NCBI RefSeq assembly: GCF_023053635.1
Contig: NC_086182.1
Span: 2,989,001 to 3,053,000 of the forward strand
Direction of reading: 5' to 3'
DNA from: Elgaria multicarinata webbii
Lineage: Eukaryota; Chordata; Lepidosauria; Squamata; Anguidae
Length of the DNA: 64,000 bases
The stretch's first letter is position 1. Each line of letters begins with the position of its first letter. The notes beneath the pieces were generated by a model. That model did no database searches and was not told where the DNA came from. It saw nothing but the letters and a program-made list of their open reading frames with translations. Below, one piece after another: positions 34,863 to 46,383 of the stretch. The translations under genes were made by a program, and so were the position numbers.

Positions 34863-35547
34863 GGACATGAGATCTAAAGTAGCTGAAAGGAAAATAGGCC
34901 TGGCGAAAAACTGCTGCTGCCAGAAGGAAAACTTTTACCTTTGGCACACACACACACGAGCTCTCTTAAGGACTTGAAGCATAGACCAGAGGTGAAAGGT
35001 GGTCTTGGGCAAAAAGCAAACAGATTACTGAATAGGGAAAGAGGGTTGATTCAATCAACTATTATATGCAATATTTTTAACATATAGGGAGTGCATAAAG
35101 CAGAAAAGCAAGCTCTAAATATAATTACATAGGTCAATTTTTAAAAGAAGGAAAATAGGGTGGAAATATCCCTAAGACCTGAAAAGCCTTGCACAGGATA
35201 GACGATGGTGGAAAGTTACAGAGAAAGATTTAAAATCATAAGGGAGGCTAGTCCTTATTACTGTTGGAAATTAATGGGGACATGCTGTGAAGGACCTCCA
35301 ACACCCCTCCAGGGTGACATTCCCCTCGCCAGCAATTTCTAGTGTTGTGTGCATGCCATGCTTAAAACAAATGGCACCTGCAGCCTGACACTCCAAATTC
35401 TGCACCAAGCAAAGCTCAATTCTGCAACCTGTATAAATTCTGCAAATTGAGCAGACTTCTTCAATCTCCCTATTCATATTTTGACTTCGCTACTTCCAAG
35501 GAGGATGAGGATGCCTGTGCTAGGTATTTAAGACCCCTCTCTGGGTT

Positions 35548-35785
35548 GGTTCACACAATCAAGACAGCCCACTGTGGGCTGCAGCACTTTCTGGCCCACA
35601 CCGGGTGGATTTTGCATATTCAATACTGGGCCACTGCTTGCTGTGTACATGCGAACCTTTGCATAACCCATGGTCCTCAGGTTCGCACAACATGACAATT
35701 CACCGCCGAGCGCTGAATATTCAAAATGGCCGCGCGGCTGCCTGCACGCCACAGTGGGCTGTTTGTGTGAACCGGGTCTATAACT
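35548..35785. mobile_element. MITE with GTTCACACAA terminal repeats
   Basis: The left end, GGTTGGTTCACACAATCAAG and CCCACTGTGGGCT, faces the right end, CACAGTGGGCTGTTTGTGTG and AACCGGGTC. The centre includes GCATATTCAATACTGGGCC facing CGCTGAATATTCAAAATGGC. Noncoding palindromic DNA transposon. Confidence 0.7.
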
Positions 35786-36589
35786 CTACCACCCCACAAG
35801 CTCCTGTATCATCTGCACTCTTTCAAGGCTCAGCATTTCTCTCAATTTACTAGTGGGCCCTAGCACACAGCTTGAAATTAACTGGATTTGGGTTTTTAAA
35901 ATCCTAAAATGTCTTTTCTATGAGAGAAGAAACACATCTTAGCCTCCTGGCATTTGATGGAGTATCGCTTTAGCTGAATTCTAAAATTGAAAACACAGCT
36001 TTCGGTTTGCGAACGTCTGCCCCAAACATCAGGAATCTGCATGTGGTCTTCCGAAATGAGGAAAACTTCCCCCTCCCTTGTGGAGATTACGGAGTCTCCT
36101 ATAATTTTGCGCTTGCCTTTTTGAAGTCAAACTGAACATCAGCCTAGAAAGGAGGTTTTATCCAGCTGCCAGGAGTGATATTTACAAATATACCTTCCAA
36201 GAGACACAAAATGCCCTTCAACAGGGTGCTAGGTAAATAATCCGGAATGCATGAATTGACCCCTTACAGGCCTCCAAAGCGGTTTCTCTTTGAACCTAGG
36301 CAAAGAGGGAAGAAAAAGCACATACACAAAGCACCCCTAAGACATCCGGCTTTTTACAGCTCCATCATACCAAGTGATGGATCACACGAGACAAACCCCA
36401 CCACGCACACACATATCAGCTCCAAGCAAGCCATATTTCTTTAGGCCCTGCCAGCAAAGGAAGTGTTGGCAGGTTTGTGGCTCCTTTCCCCCTAAAACAC
36501 AAACTCTTTCAACTCAATCAATTAATAAAAAAACAAACACTGAACATCCTATGGGGGGAGGGAGACACAAGACAGAGAATAAAGTAATT

Positions 36590-36727
36590 AGGGACACAAT
36601 CCTATGCATGTTTAAACAGAAAAAAATCCTACAACTCCCAGTATGCCCCATTCAGCCATGTTGACTGGAACATGCTGGGAGCTGTAGGCCTTTTTTCTGT
36701 CTAAACATGCATAGGATTGTGTCCTTA
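36590..36727. mobile_element. Palindromic MITE (ACAATCCTATGCATG family)
   Basis: GGACACAATCCTATGCATG faces CATGCATAGGATTGTGTCC with outer match perfect; internal CTACAACTCCCAGTATGCC faces ACATGCTGGGAGCTGTAGG. A 137-bp hairpin-forming unit. Confidence 0.85.
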
Positions 36728-37643
36728 GTGTCATAAACTGTTGTACAGATTGTGAAAGAAAGAGTTGATGTATGTAGCTAACTAGAATATATTGGAAGAC
36801 AAAAACCACACTCAACAAAAGGAGACTATCCGATCTGAACAGGGGAGAGCCAATTTCAAATTTCTAGGTGATGTACACCCTTCATTCCTTGGGAGAGAAA
36901 GTAGGATTTTAATTTTTGTATTGTTTTGGTGTCTCTCATCACACAAGGACTCCTGGGTGCCTGCTTGGAAACAGACAAGTAGGCACACCAACAGGGGATG
37001 CGGGAGGTGGGGGTGAGTGTTGAGAAAGGCGAAGACACGTCCCCTGGATATGAACCACACACATTGCTCATCAGCCCTCATTTCTGGCCCCACCAACTAT
37101 AAATCCCCAGAAATGAAAACGGCACCTGCTGCTCTCCCCCAAATTAAGGCTCCCTCAAAGTCCCATGTCTAGTATAGAAGTCTCAGGGGTCTTGCCAAGG
37201 AGCAGGAACATAATCGTGGGTTGGGCCTTTGACAGGTGGGAAGAGACCATTTGGGTCCAATGACCTGTGAAATATCTGTCAAAATAATGGGTCAAAAGGC
37301 AATGTGTAACAAAAGGTAGTTACTGAAATAAATATATAAATCACAGTTACTTAACTGTTATGAAACCATGACTTTCTAAACTATTATTTATAGCTAGAAA
37401 TGTTAGCAAGAGATTGAATAGTTCTCCTGGCAAAGGGCCAGAAACACCAGACAGTTATAGATGCTATTTACAATGACAAACACACCAACTATAAAAAGAC
37501 AGAAGTCCGTTTGAATGTGTTTCTAATAGCAAGCAAAGGAGCAAGGTCCAAAACGGAGTGGGTGTGCGCGCACACACGCAGAGCAGCGCCCACAACTCCG
37601 GCAGGAAGCAGCCAAGTCCTCACCTTTTCAGCTAAATAAGGAG

Positions 37644-37979
37644 GCTAAATATAGGGTGACCATATGAAAAGGAGGACCGGGCTCCTGTATCTTTAACAGC
37701 TGTATTGAAAAGGACATTTCAGCAGGTGCCATTTGTATATATGGAGAACCTGGTGAAATTTCCTCTGCATGACCACAGTTAAAGCTGCAGGTGCCCTGCC
37801 CTCTTTTAAATCTGGTCGCTCTAGAATAGCTCCTGCACCTTTAACTGTTGTGATGAAGATGGAATTTCATCAGGTTCTCCATATATACAAATGACACCTG
37901 CTGAAATTCCCTTTTTTTATGCAACTGTTAAAATACAGGAGCCCTGTCCGCCTTTTCATATGGTCACCCTACTAAATAA
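37644..37979. mobile_element. Complete hAT MITE (TAGGGTGACCATATG family)
   Basis: Element 37652-37971 (320 bp) starts TAGGGTGACCATATGAAAAG and ends CATATGGTCACCCTA. Flanks GCTAAATA (37644-37651) and CTAAATAA (37972-37979) share seven bases; one base seems to be lost at the right junction, so an 8-bp duplication is likely. Confidence 0.85.
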
Positions 37980-38389
37980 CAATACCAAAAGAAATACCTG
38001 GAATACCTAACTACAGAAAAACAGAGCCCGTTGTCCATATTTTACCAGTCAATGGACTGGCACCTCCACCTTTGCATGTAGTAAGCACCTAGATGCAACA
38101 GTAGTACTTTTGTCAATAAGCTAGGATAATTCAGGATTAAGGTTTTCCATAAATGAACTCTTCTATTTCACCTGCCTAGCCTGCAGGCACTTTGAATCTG
38201 TCCAAATTAACACTTAAATTATCTTTTAATACTTCATAACAGTTGGCTTTTTTATCTATGAAAGGATTATGAAAAAACATCAGCAAGAAATCTCTAGACC
38301 AGCATAGCTTTGACTACTTTGGAAGTGGTGCCAAGATTTAGCAAGGATCACAAACTTTTAATCCTATATTATGGGGGGGAGGGGAATGT

Positions 38390-38475
38390 GTGACCCTGCA
38401 GATAATGTTGGACCGCAACTCCCATAATGCCTCATCATGGGCTATGCTGGCTGGGCTGATGGAAAACTCAGGCCA
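38390..38475. mobile_element. Degraded palindromic MITE
   Basis: TGTTGGACCGCAACTCCCAT and GGGCTATGCTGGCTGGGCTG match the family; the right arm is largely lost. Confidence 0.6.
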
Positions 38476-38494
38476 GCTACATTCTCATCCCTGC

Positions 38495-40150
38495 TAGCAG
38501 CAGAAGAACTATGCTGAATCACACCAAGGCCTCATCTGGTGCAGTACTTTGTTCACAGTAGCCAACCAGATGTCTGTAGAAAGCCCACAAAAGCGCTAAG
38601 TGAGTACAATAATAGCCTCTCACTCACGTTCCCCAGCATACAAAGAGAAACTACCTCTGATACTGGAAGTAGGACATAGCCACTGATAGTTTTATCCTCC
38701 ATGAATTTGTCTAATCCCCTTTTATGGCCATCCAAATTTGTGACCATCAATGCATCTTGTGGAAGCAATTCCATAGTTTAACTATGCACTGTGTGAAGAA
38801 GAAGTTTCATGTCCCTTGATCATGTTCTGCACCTTTCCCAACTCTACAATATCCTTTTTGAAGTGTGGTGACCAGAACTGCATTCCAAGTGTGGTAGCAC
38901 CATAGATATTTATAAAGACAGGATGATATAAGCATTTATTTTAACTTCCTTTTCCAGTTATACCCAGTATGGAATTTGCCGTTTTCACAGCAGTTGCACA
39001 CTGGGTTAATATTTTCATCATGTCCACCACAGCCCAAATACCTCTTTCTTCGTCAGTCACCACCAGCTCGGATCCCATCAGCATATACATAGGGTTTAAG
39101 TTTGTTTGTTTTTTGTCTCAATGTGTGTCACTTTACATTTATCCTTTTGAAAGTTTTCACAATCCATTTTTGTTTTAACCACCCTAAATAATTTGGCATC
39201 ATCAGCAAACTGGGTCACCTCAATGCTCACTCCTAATTCCAGATCATTTATGAAGAAGGTAATGTTAATTTCCCCCACCCCCGCCAGCAGAATGTGTCAT
39301 TCTATAGGCATGATCATTTTGTATTTAATAATGCTTTCCTCCAATTTACCTGGAGCAGACATTACTCTAAAGAATCTGCATTTACCCCGCCCAGATCCCT
39401 TTTAAAGATTGGTTTTAGATTGGCTACTCCCCAGTCCTTTTTTAAGAACTCTAGGGCGGGTACCATCTGGGGCCAGTGATTAACTTTCAATTTGTCAATA
39501 AGGTCTAGAAGCTCATGTCTTTGCTTCAGTTCCTTAGACTCCCTTCCTGAAAATACCAATTCAAGCAGGGGCATCTGCCAGTCAAAGGACTGCCTTCTGC
39601 AGTGAGGACAGACAAAAAGAACTCATTTATTTTCTCTGCAATCTCCTTATCCTCCTTTAGTACTCCTTTAATTCCACTGACATACAATGGTCCAACAGCC
39701 TCAACTGGTTTCCTTCCTCTTATATATTTAGAGAATGTTTTATTCTTGGACTTGATGGTATTAGCAAAACGCTCCTCAAAATACTTCTTTGCCTCCCTTA
39801 TTGTCTGCTTGCACTTCCTCTGTGTAAGTTTCTGTTCTTTTTTATTCTGTTTGGGCAAGACTCCCATTTTCTGACACTGCTCGTTAACCGAGCTGGTGAC
39901 CTCTTGGACTTGGGTGCTGCTTTCCTAACTTGCAATAGACATTCATGCTGAGCTTCTATTATTGTGGTTTGGAATAACCTCCAAGCATTTTGAAGAGTTT
40001 TAACCTACTTAACTCCCACTTTCAACTTCCTTTTTATGAGTTCCCTCATTTTAGAGAAGTTTCTGCTATTGAAGTCAAATGTGGTTGTTGTGGACTTCCT
40101 TCACAATTTTCCACTTAAATCTAAATTAAATGTGATAGCGTTATGTACGT
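38495..40150 (-). mobile_element. Old CR1-clade LINE, about 1.65 kb
   Basis: Minus-strand fragments in order from the right: a linker before the RT (39867-39526) with RKCKQTIREAKKYFEERFA and SKNKTFSKYIRGRKPVEAV; NHWPQMVPALEFLKKDWGV (39574-39362); and an RT core remnant with FINDLELGVSIEVTQFADD (39278-39096). The 3' end (38520-38900) resembles the piece at 25526. Frames are broken and a large part between the linker and FADD is missing. It is much more diverged than the CR1 at 28452. Confidence 0.82.
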
Positions 40151-40784
40151 GGCTTCCCAATTGGTTGAAACATCACTCACACATCACACCAGTGATCTCA
40201 TTCTCCGAGTGAGCAACCAAAAGAGCAGCATCTACATCCGAGCAGGCAAGGTTATGCAGAAGTGCAAAGAACTCCACAAGAAGAAAAAAACTAACAGGGA
40301 ACCCAGCTACTGGGGGAAGAAAATGCAAAGAACTTTGTTTTAGTAGTTGATGGTGCAGCCAGCATGGAGGGGATAGGAGGAAATGGGCTTTGCTCAATTT
40401 GCTCCTGCAAAACCTTGAGACATATGTTAGTAGCCCCAATAGTGCTCGTGGGCTGGGGGCGAGGGAGTTACAAAAACTCCAAGCTGCAATGGTACAATTT
40501 CAAGCTATGTTTTGGATGGAGAAATCGTTCCCTCCTCCGACAGTAAACCGATTCAGCAGGGCTGCGATTGTGTCAGTGGAGCCCACAATCGTTGCCCTTT
40601 TGTTCTCTAACTTGGTCTTAACCTTGGCTATATTTTTATTCTCTCCCTGAGTGGATCACCTATAAGCCCAGTTAGCCCAGCACTGGCTTTCCCTTTAAGC
40701 CCACCTCAGCTCAGTGATCACTCTCTGAATCCACTGCCAACTGCACAGAAACACCTTAAGAGCCACTTTCATGGCTCTTCCTGA

Positions 40785-40977
40785 CTGTTAGAGCAGTACA
40801 ACAATGGAACCAGTGACCTAGGGAGGTTGTGGGCTCTCCCGCACTAGAGGCCTTCAAGAGGCAGCTGGACAGCCATCTGTCAGGGATGCTGTAGGGCGGA
40901 TTCCTGCATTGAGCAGGGGGTTAGACTCGATGGCCTTTTGGTCCCCTTCCAACTCTACTATTCTATGATTCTATGAC
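40785..40977 (+). mobile_element. CR1 3'-end fragment, plus orientation
   Basis: TGACTGTTAGAGCAGTACAA, CTTCAAGAGGCAGCTGGACA and a terminal TTCTATGATTCTATGA identify the last 190 bp of the young CR1 subfamily. Confidence 0.9.
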
Positions 40978-41378
40978 CCTTTGGCAGGATCTGAAAGTAG
41001 AGCTTGGGCTGGAAAGCCTCAGATGACCAAGAACAAAGAACTTTCAAACTGGACGTCTACATGAGAATTGGAGGTGGGGTGGCCAACTCACAAGTATGGC
41101 AATTGCCCAGACTGAACCAGTTCCTCCCCACTTACAGATGGGAGGAATCAAGGGTGTGTGTGTGCGGAGTTATTCCACAACCTTTTTTCCCAGAGCACTG
41201 CTTTAAGCAATGAAAGTGGGTTGGCCAAAGGGAGCTCCCAGCTAGTCCAACGGCCAAGGTGCTGCTCCCCACATGTGCTCCCCTCCTCTTGTCTCTTGAC
41301 TAGTCAATGATGCCCCCCAGTGAGCCATCATTGTCCCTGAGGTGACCAACTCCTGGTTTCTGAGTATGTTTTAGATCT

Positions 41379-41617
41379 AGGGCTCATCTACACCAAGCAG
41401 AATATTCCACTATGAAAGCGGTATGGAAGCGGTATATAAACGGTAGGGGCCACACCAAGCAGGATATACTGGTATGAAAGTGGTATATGGGATGTGTCAA
41501 TGGGCCCCAACAGTTGTCAGTGCACTTCAATACCGCTATAAAGCAGTAGTGTGGCTCCTGCCTTTTATATACCACTTGCATAGTGGAATAATATCCTGCT
41601 TGGTGTAGATGAGCCCA
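41379..41617. mobile_element. Palindromic MITE (CTCATCTACACCAAGCAG family)
   Basis: GGCTCATCTACACCAAGCAG faces CTGCTTGGTGTAGATGAGCC; inner ACTATGAAAGCGGTAT faces ATACCACTTGCATAGT. A second, more diverged copy lies at 58995-59245. Confidence 0.85.
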
Positions 41618-42357
41618 CAGAAGTACTGGTCACTGACTGTGACAGCAAACTTGCCCATGTCATGTCCCACCTTCCATGCATCAAGTCAGTCTGGGCTGCA
41701 ACACCACTGACGAGGGGTTGGGGGGAGCTTTTCATGCCAGGCTCCAAGCGTCCAGCACTCCACTCAGCAGGGAAGTCAAGTCAAATTACAGACACTGTAG
41801 TTGTGTACAATGTGTGTGAATTACTCCCCAGTGTTCAGAGCCCTGCATTTTGGCCAGAACTTCAGTCGGGAGCAGACCTGGGTCAGGGACCCTGGATCAC
41901 CACAGAACAGCTGCAAAATGAGGAGCAAAGAAACAGAAGCAGGGGAAAGGGTCTCATCCTTTCATCGACCTGAATTGCCTTCAGTCACTGTTTGCCAGAA
42001 CACAGCAAACCTGTATCCAAAGTCCCAGCATTAGGAGGAGAAAGAGGGGCTGAGAGGCAAAGTGACAGGCAGGAGACAGTCCCCCTCTCCAGAGGACACC
42101 TCAGCAGTGAACCAGCTCCCCACCACACCCTACATGTACATATCCAGTTCCAGCATGAGAGTTGGTTGTCATGAACCATGTGCCCAAAAGAGTGCAGGAG
42201 AAGGAAACCACATTGCTGTATATGGGGGGAAATATTATTTTCTCGGTCTTTCTTTAACAGAAACAGCAGCACACAGGACAGGCTAACACAGAGAATGTGT
42301 GAATGGAGAAACACACCACTCTAAGGTCTACATAACACTTTAAATCCTCCTGGGCCA

Positions 42358-42470
42358 GGGATGGGCACCCTGGGACTCTCCAGATACTTTGGCCTACAAC
42401 TCCCAACAGCTCTATCCTGCCTCGTCAATGGTGGGAGGTGTACGCCAACACATCTGGAAGGATACAAGGT
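42358..42470. mobile_element. Palindromic MITE, diverged
   Basis: TGGCCTACAACTCCCAACAG faces GGGAGGTGTACGCCAACA; ends GGGATGGGCACCCTGGGAC and ACATCTGGAAGGATACAAG. Confidence 0.7.
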
Positions 42471-43649
42471 GCCTGCCTCTGCCTAGGCAAAGTCAAGCCA
42501 AAACTGAATGGAACTGTGTATGCTTCAGACAGCAAACAGCCCAAACATCTTACAGAAAATTGTTCCACCACCAGGAGTTTGACAAAAAAACCTACGCTGC
42601 CACACACTCTTAAATGAAAGTGGAAGCCAAGAGCTTTAGAGAGGCCTCACGTATTTAGGGGCACTTGCAGCTCGAGAGTGTCCAGAGGTGTTGTCAGTGC
42701 CGAGGACCGACACGGTGACGAGAAAATGTTTCACCCAGGGTAAAACTGACTCACCTCTTTTTACTATCCACACCTAGACAGCTGCAGACTGGGTTGTAAA
42801 GACTCCTTTGGTTTAATAGTTTTGCACAGATGAAAACCAGTGGGGCGGCATTCATTCAGCAGCCCTCTTAGCGACCTGCCAAGCGACACCTGGCACAGGG
42901 AACCCGGCGTGTCTCCAAGGGCCACAAAGCCGCAGCTGCTTGCTCCTCCGTTACAAGGCTCATGATGCCGACCTGACAGAGCACCGTGTACTGTGCAATC
43001 CAGCAGGAGTGCAAAAGGCCTGCAGAACGTGGTGTGGTGTGGTGTGCAGGAATCGGCTTCCCTGGGATTCTTTTATTGCTTTCATTTAAGAAAGGGCATG
43101 TTTCTAGTCCTTAGGCTTGCAAGGAAGTGCTTGAAACCACATAAGCAATGTCTGCTGGAATGTCTGGGGGTGGTGAAGATTTCCAGTAATTCCAGGAAAG
43201 AGCATCAGTGCCTGGAATCATGCAAAAATACCTAGATCTGCTTCATGTGTGTAATTTATACACATTTGTTTTCTTAGTGCCAAGGGCACAGTCAGGCTCC
43301 TGGCCATCCCAAGCCCAGGGAACACCTCTTCAGACGAGGAGGGTTTGGTCTCCTCCTTAAACCCCGCTCCCACAGAAAGACATGGGGCAACCTGAGGGTC
43401 CCCCACTGCAGGGATGCCTCGCCCAAAGTCCCAAAGACCCCCTCAAAGCCCTTCCTGAGCCCTGCCAGGGTTCCTGATTCCCCTCTCATCCCATGGCTCT
43501 TTGGAATACCGACAGTCATGGACCAGGTGGGAGAAACAGAAGACCCCTTTGCCCATGGTTTATGCAGGAACAGGCTCGGCTGCAACTGCCTGCAGGGCAG
43601 GCCTCCATTTTCTCCAAGAGCTTTGCTGGGTGACCAGCTCTTTCTTATT

Positions 43650-43700
43650 AATTTATTTATTTATTGCATTTCTATACCACCCAATAGCCGAAGCTCTTGC
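43650..43700 (-). mobile_element. L2 3'-terminal scrap
   Basis: TTATTTATTTATTGCATTTC and CCACCCAATAGCCGAAGCTC are the end of the L2 subfamily seen at 8454 and 11805; only about 50 bp remain. Confidence 0.7.
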
Positions 43701-43731
43701 CATGGACAGCTGCTTGCCATGGACAGACCCA

Positions 43732-43958
43732 GAGCCCTGTACCACACTTCACTTTGGCCCCATGATGTGGTTTACAAGGATTTGTTTTAATATTCCCAGA
43801 TGCCATTCAAGGTTTGAGGCACCACCTAGCCCGCCAATGGCTTAAGGCCCCAAGGTCTCTCCTTTGGGGAGACCAGAACACTGCTTCAAACTAGGGGTGT
43901 GCACAGATCCCCCGCTCCGCCCCGCGAGCGGAAAATTTCGGATCGGCCTGCTCCGCGC
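43732..43958 (+). repeat. Left arm of 228-bp inverted duplication
   Basis: Reads GAGCCCTGTACCACACTTC at the outer edge and GCTCCGCGC at the inner edge. Its inverted partner is 44191-44418, differing at only a few positions; arms are about 232 bp apart. Confidence 0.93.
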
Positions 43959-44746
43959 CGCTCCGCCCATACTCCGCTCCTCTTCGCCGCGGAGCTCCGG
44001 CTCCGAATCGGAGCTCCGCAGTGAAGGGGAATGGCACCAGGTAAGGCCGGGAGAGGAGGGCGGGAGGTTTACAGGGCCCTGCTGCCATCGCCGCCCATGC
44101 GGCGATGGCGGCAGAGCCCAGTAAGGGACCAAGGGGGAGGGGGGCGTCTTCAATTGAGCCTGCGGTTCAACCAGGAAGTCTGGGCCGCTTGCGCGGAGCG
44201 GGCCGATCCGAAATTTTCGGCTCGCGGGGCGGAGCGGGGGGTCCGTGCACACCCCTAGTTTGAAGCGGTGTTCTGGTCTCCCCAAAAGGAGAGACCTTGG
44301 GGGCTTAAGCCATTGGCGGGCTAGGTGGTGCCTCAAACCTTGAATGGCATCTGGGAATATTAAAACAAATCCTTGTAAACCACATCATGGTGCCAAAGTG
44401 AAGTGTGGTGCAGGGCTCCTGGTGGAACCGCGGGCTCAATTGAAGACGCCGATGGACCGCGGACGGAGGCAGGTAAGGGAGAGGAGGGCGGGGGGGTGGT
44501 TTACCGGGCCCTGCCACTGTCGCCGCATGGGCGACAGCGACAGCGGCAGGGCCCGGTAAACCCCACTTACCTTTCCGGTGGAGCTCCAGATCGAGGCAAA
44601 GGATCCGCCTTCACCTCGATCCTCTTCGCCACACTCCGCCGGCCCCCCAATCCTCTTCGCCTCCGCCTTAAGGGCAGGCGAAGCACCCCCGCTCCGCTTC
44701 TAATTCGCCGGTCCGATTAGAAGCGGAGCACATCCCTACTTCAAAC
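43884..44746. mobile_element. hAT nonautonomous element carrying an inverted duplication
   Basis: Outer ends TAGGGGTGTGCAC (43892) and CACATCCCTA (ends 44738) are flanked by perfect 8-bp repeats CTTCAAAC at 43884-43891 and 44739-44746. Body is GC-rich and shares its right half with the copy at 51831-52974. Inside, 44191-44418 is an inverted copy of 43732-43958, which includes 152 bp of left flank, one CTTCAAAC and the left end of the element. The long GC-rich open frames in this stretch are not genes. Confidence 0.92.
44191..44418 (-). repeat. Right arm of inverted duplication, inside the hAT element
   Basis: Begins GCGCGGAGCGGGCCGATCC and ends GTGTGGTGCAGGGCTC. It contains the element's left end in reverse (ACACCCCTA ending at 44257) followed by GTTTGAAG, the reverse complement of the target-site duplication. 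Only the left copy sits in its native context, so this arm is the derived one. Confidence 0.9.
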
Positions 44747-44781
44747 AGCCTTTCCTACACTGAGCCTATGCATCAACCTTC

Positions 44782-44918
44782 ACCAACCTGGTGCCCTCCA
44801 GATGTGTTGGGCTATGACCTCTATCATCCCTCAGCCAGCACAACCATGGGTCATGCTGGCCGGGGATAATGATCATTGCAGTCCAACACATCCAGAAGGG
44901 GCCAGGATGGGGAAGGCT
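44782..44918. mobile_element. Palindromic MITE, full length
   Basis: CACCAACCTGGTGCCCTCCA and TGTGTTGGGCTATGACC at left; ATCATTGCAGTCCAACACA and GGGCCAGGATGGGGAAGGC at right. Confidence 0.83.
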
Positions 44919-46287
44919 GACGTACGTGCAGCAAGGAACCCACGTGCAGGATCGCCACCCACAGCAGGCCGTTCCTACACTGGAGGAAGAGCCCTTGAGC
45001 CCCGAAGTGTGAGGCAGCCACATGTTGCACATCACACAAGAGCTGGAAGCCTCGATGTTCAGGGCAACAAGCGAGCAGCTCCCCTCATTCAGCCCTGAAA
45101 TGCTGCTCCTCTGCAGGGTCTCCACAGCAGCTGCAGAACATCTTTACCCAACTGCAGCCCATCCTGAGGCTGCGGCTGCGGCTTGATTAGAAACAGGCAG
45201 ATCCAGTTCAGCAGAGATCCTGCCGCCTGGAAAGCGAGCTCTGCCTTTTGATCTCACCACCCCTTGCGACCCGAACATCCCTCCGAGGAAATCATCCTAA
45301 CTATACGCAGAAAGCACACCAAGCCACGAAAACAGGCACAGAGCCTCCCAATTTAGCTTGTGGTGGGCCCCAGTTCCGGGAAGTGCCTCAGCTGAATGAG
45401 GCTTTGCCATTTCAATAGATTTAAGGGAGGTATTTATTTGTGAACTGCATATAGTGAAGAAATTTCTCAGCAACGTACAAAGAGCACGACGGCCTCCCTG
45501 GGAATGCCAGTAGCTCCGTAGATAGGTGGAAGTTGGCCCTCCCATTCTTGGGCAGGGCCACTAATGAGCCCTTTGAGGATAGGACCCATAATGCTTCCCA
45601 CTTGCAATCTCTAGCATCAGTGAAAGGCGCTCAGTCAACAGGGCAGGGAAAGACCTTGGACCAATGCTTTGGAACAACCAAGTCTACCGCGGGCACCTAG
45701 CAGAAGCAAACAACTCCCCCCCACCGCTCGTGCCTAAAATACCTGAGCACCACTTCAAACACTACTGGATGTCCTGCACTGAAGGCTGCCAATTGTGGCT
45801 TCACAGGGAACTCCATGTGGCAGGGATCGCCCAGCACCTCCGGTGGAAAAGGCTCTTTGGTGGCAGCAGGGCTGGAAAAGTGTTTCCTTTGATGAAAATG
45901 GCTCTGTCCAGCTGAACTCCTAGCTCTTGCTTCTTGGAAGTCCTGGGCTTCCAGTTTCCCTGACTAAAGTCACATGTACAAAGGCACAGACTAGAGAGGG
46001 CAGCTGATTTTCTGTGCTTAGGTGATGGTGGAGTTGGGCCAAGCAAGGCAGAGAAGTTAGTTAAGACAGAAAGATTAGTAGGGCAAATAAAAATGGATGC
46101 TTTAAAAAAATAATCCAAAAAATCAGTTTAAAAAAATTAAATTGGATTTTTTTCTCCTGCTCTGTTTTCGTTTGCTACTTTGTTGTTTGTGAGAGCAAGG
46201 CTAGGCCAAGCCTGTGCGAAACACAACAGAGCAACACTGGAAAGAAAACGAGACAAAATTGCGCCGGGGGCATCTTCCTGTTTTCCC

Positions 46288-46383
46288 AAGCTGCAATCCT
46301 ATACCCACTTTCCTGGGAGTAAGCCCTACTGAACTCAATGGAACCAACTTCTAAGTAGACATGTATAGGGTGGTGCTGTAAAT
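46288..46383. mobile_element. MITE of the GCAATCCTATAC family
   Basis: GCTGCAATCCTATACCCAC and TGGGAGTAAGCCCTACTGAA at left, facing ACTTCTAAGTAGACATGTAT at right. A classical squamate short palindromic repeat. Confidence 0.75.

Noticed and set aside
43842-44720. Several long GC-rich frames on both strands
   Set aside because: They fall inside the hAT element and its inverted duplication; no protein resemblance, and mirrored frames arise from the duplicated arms.
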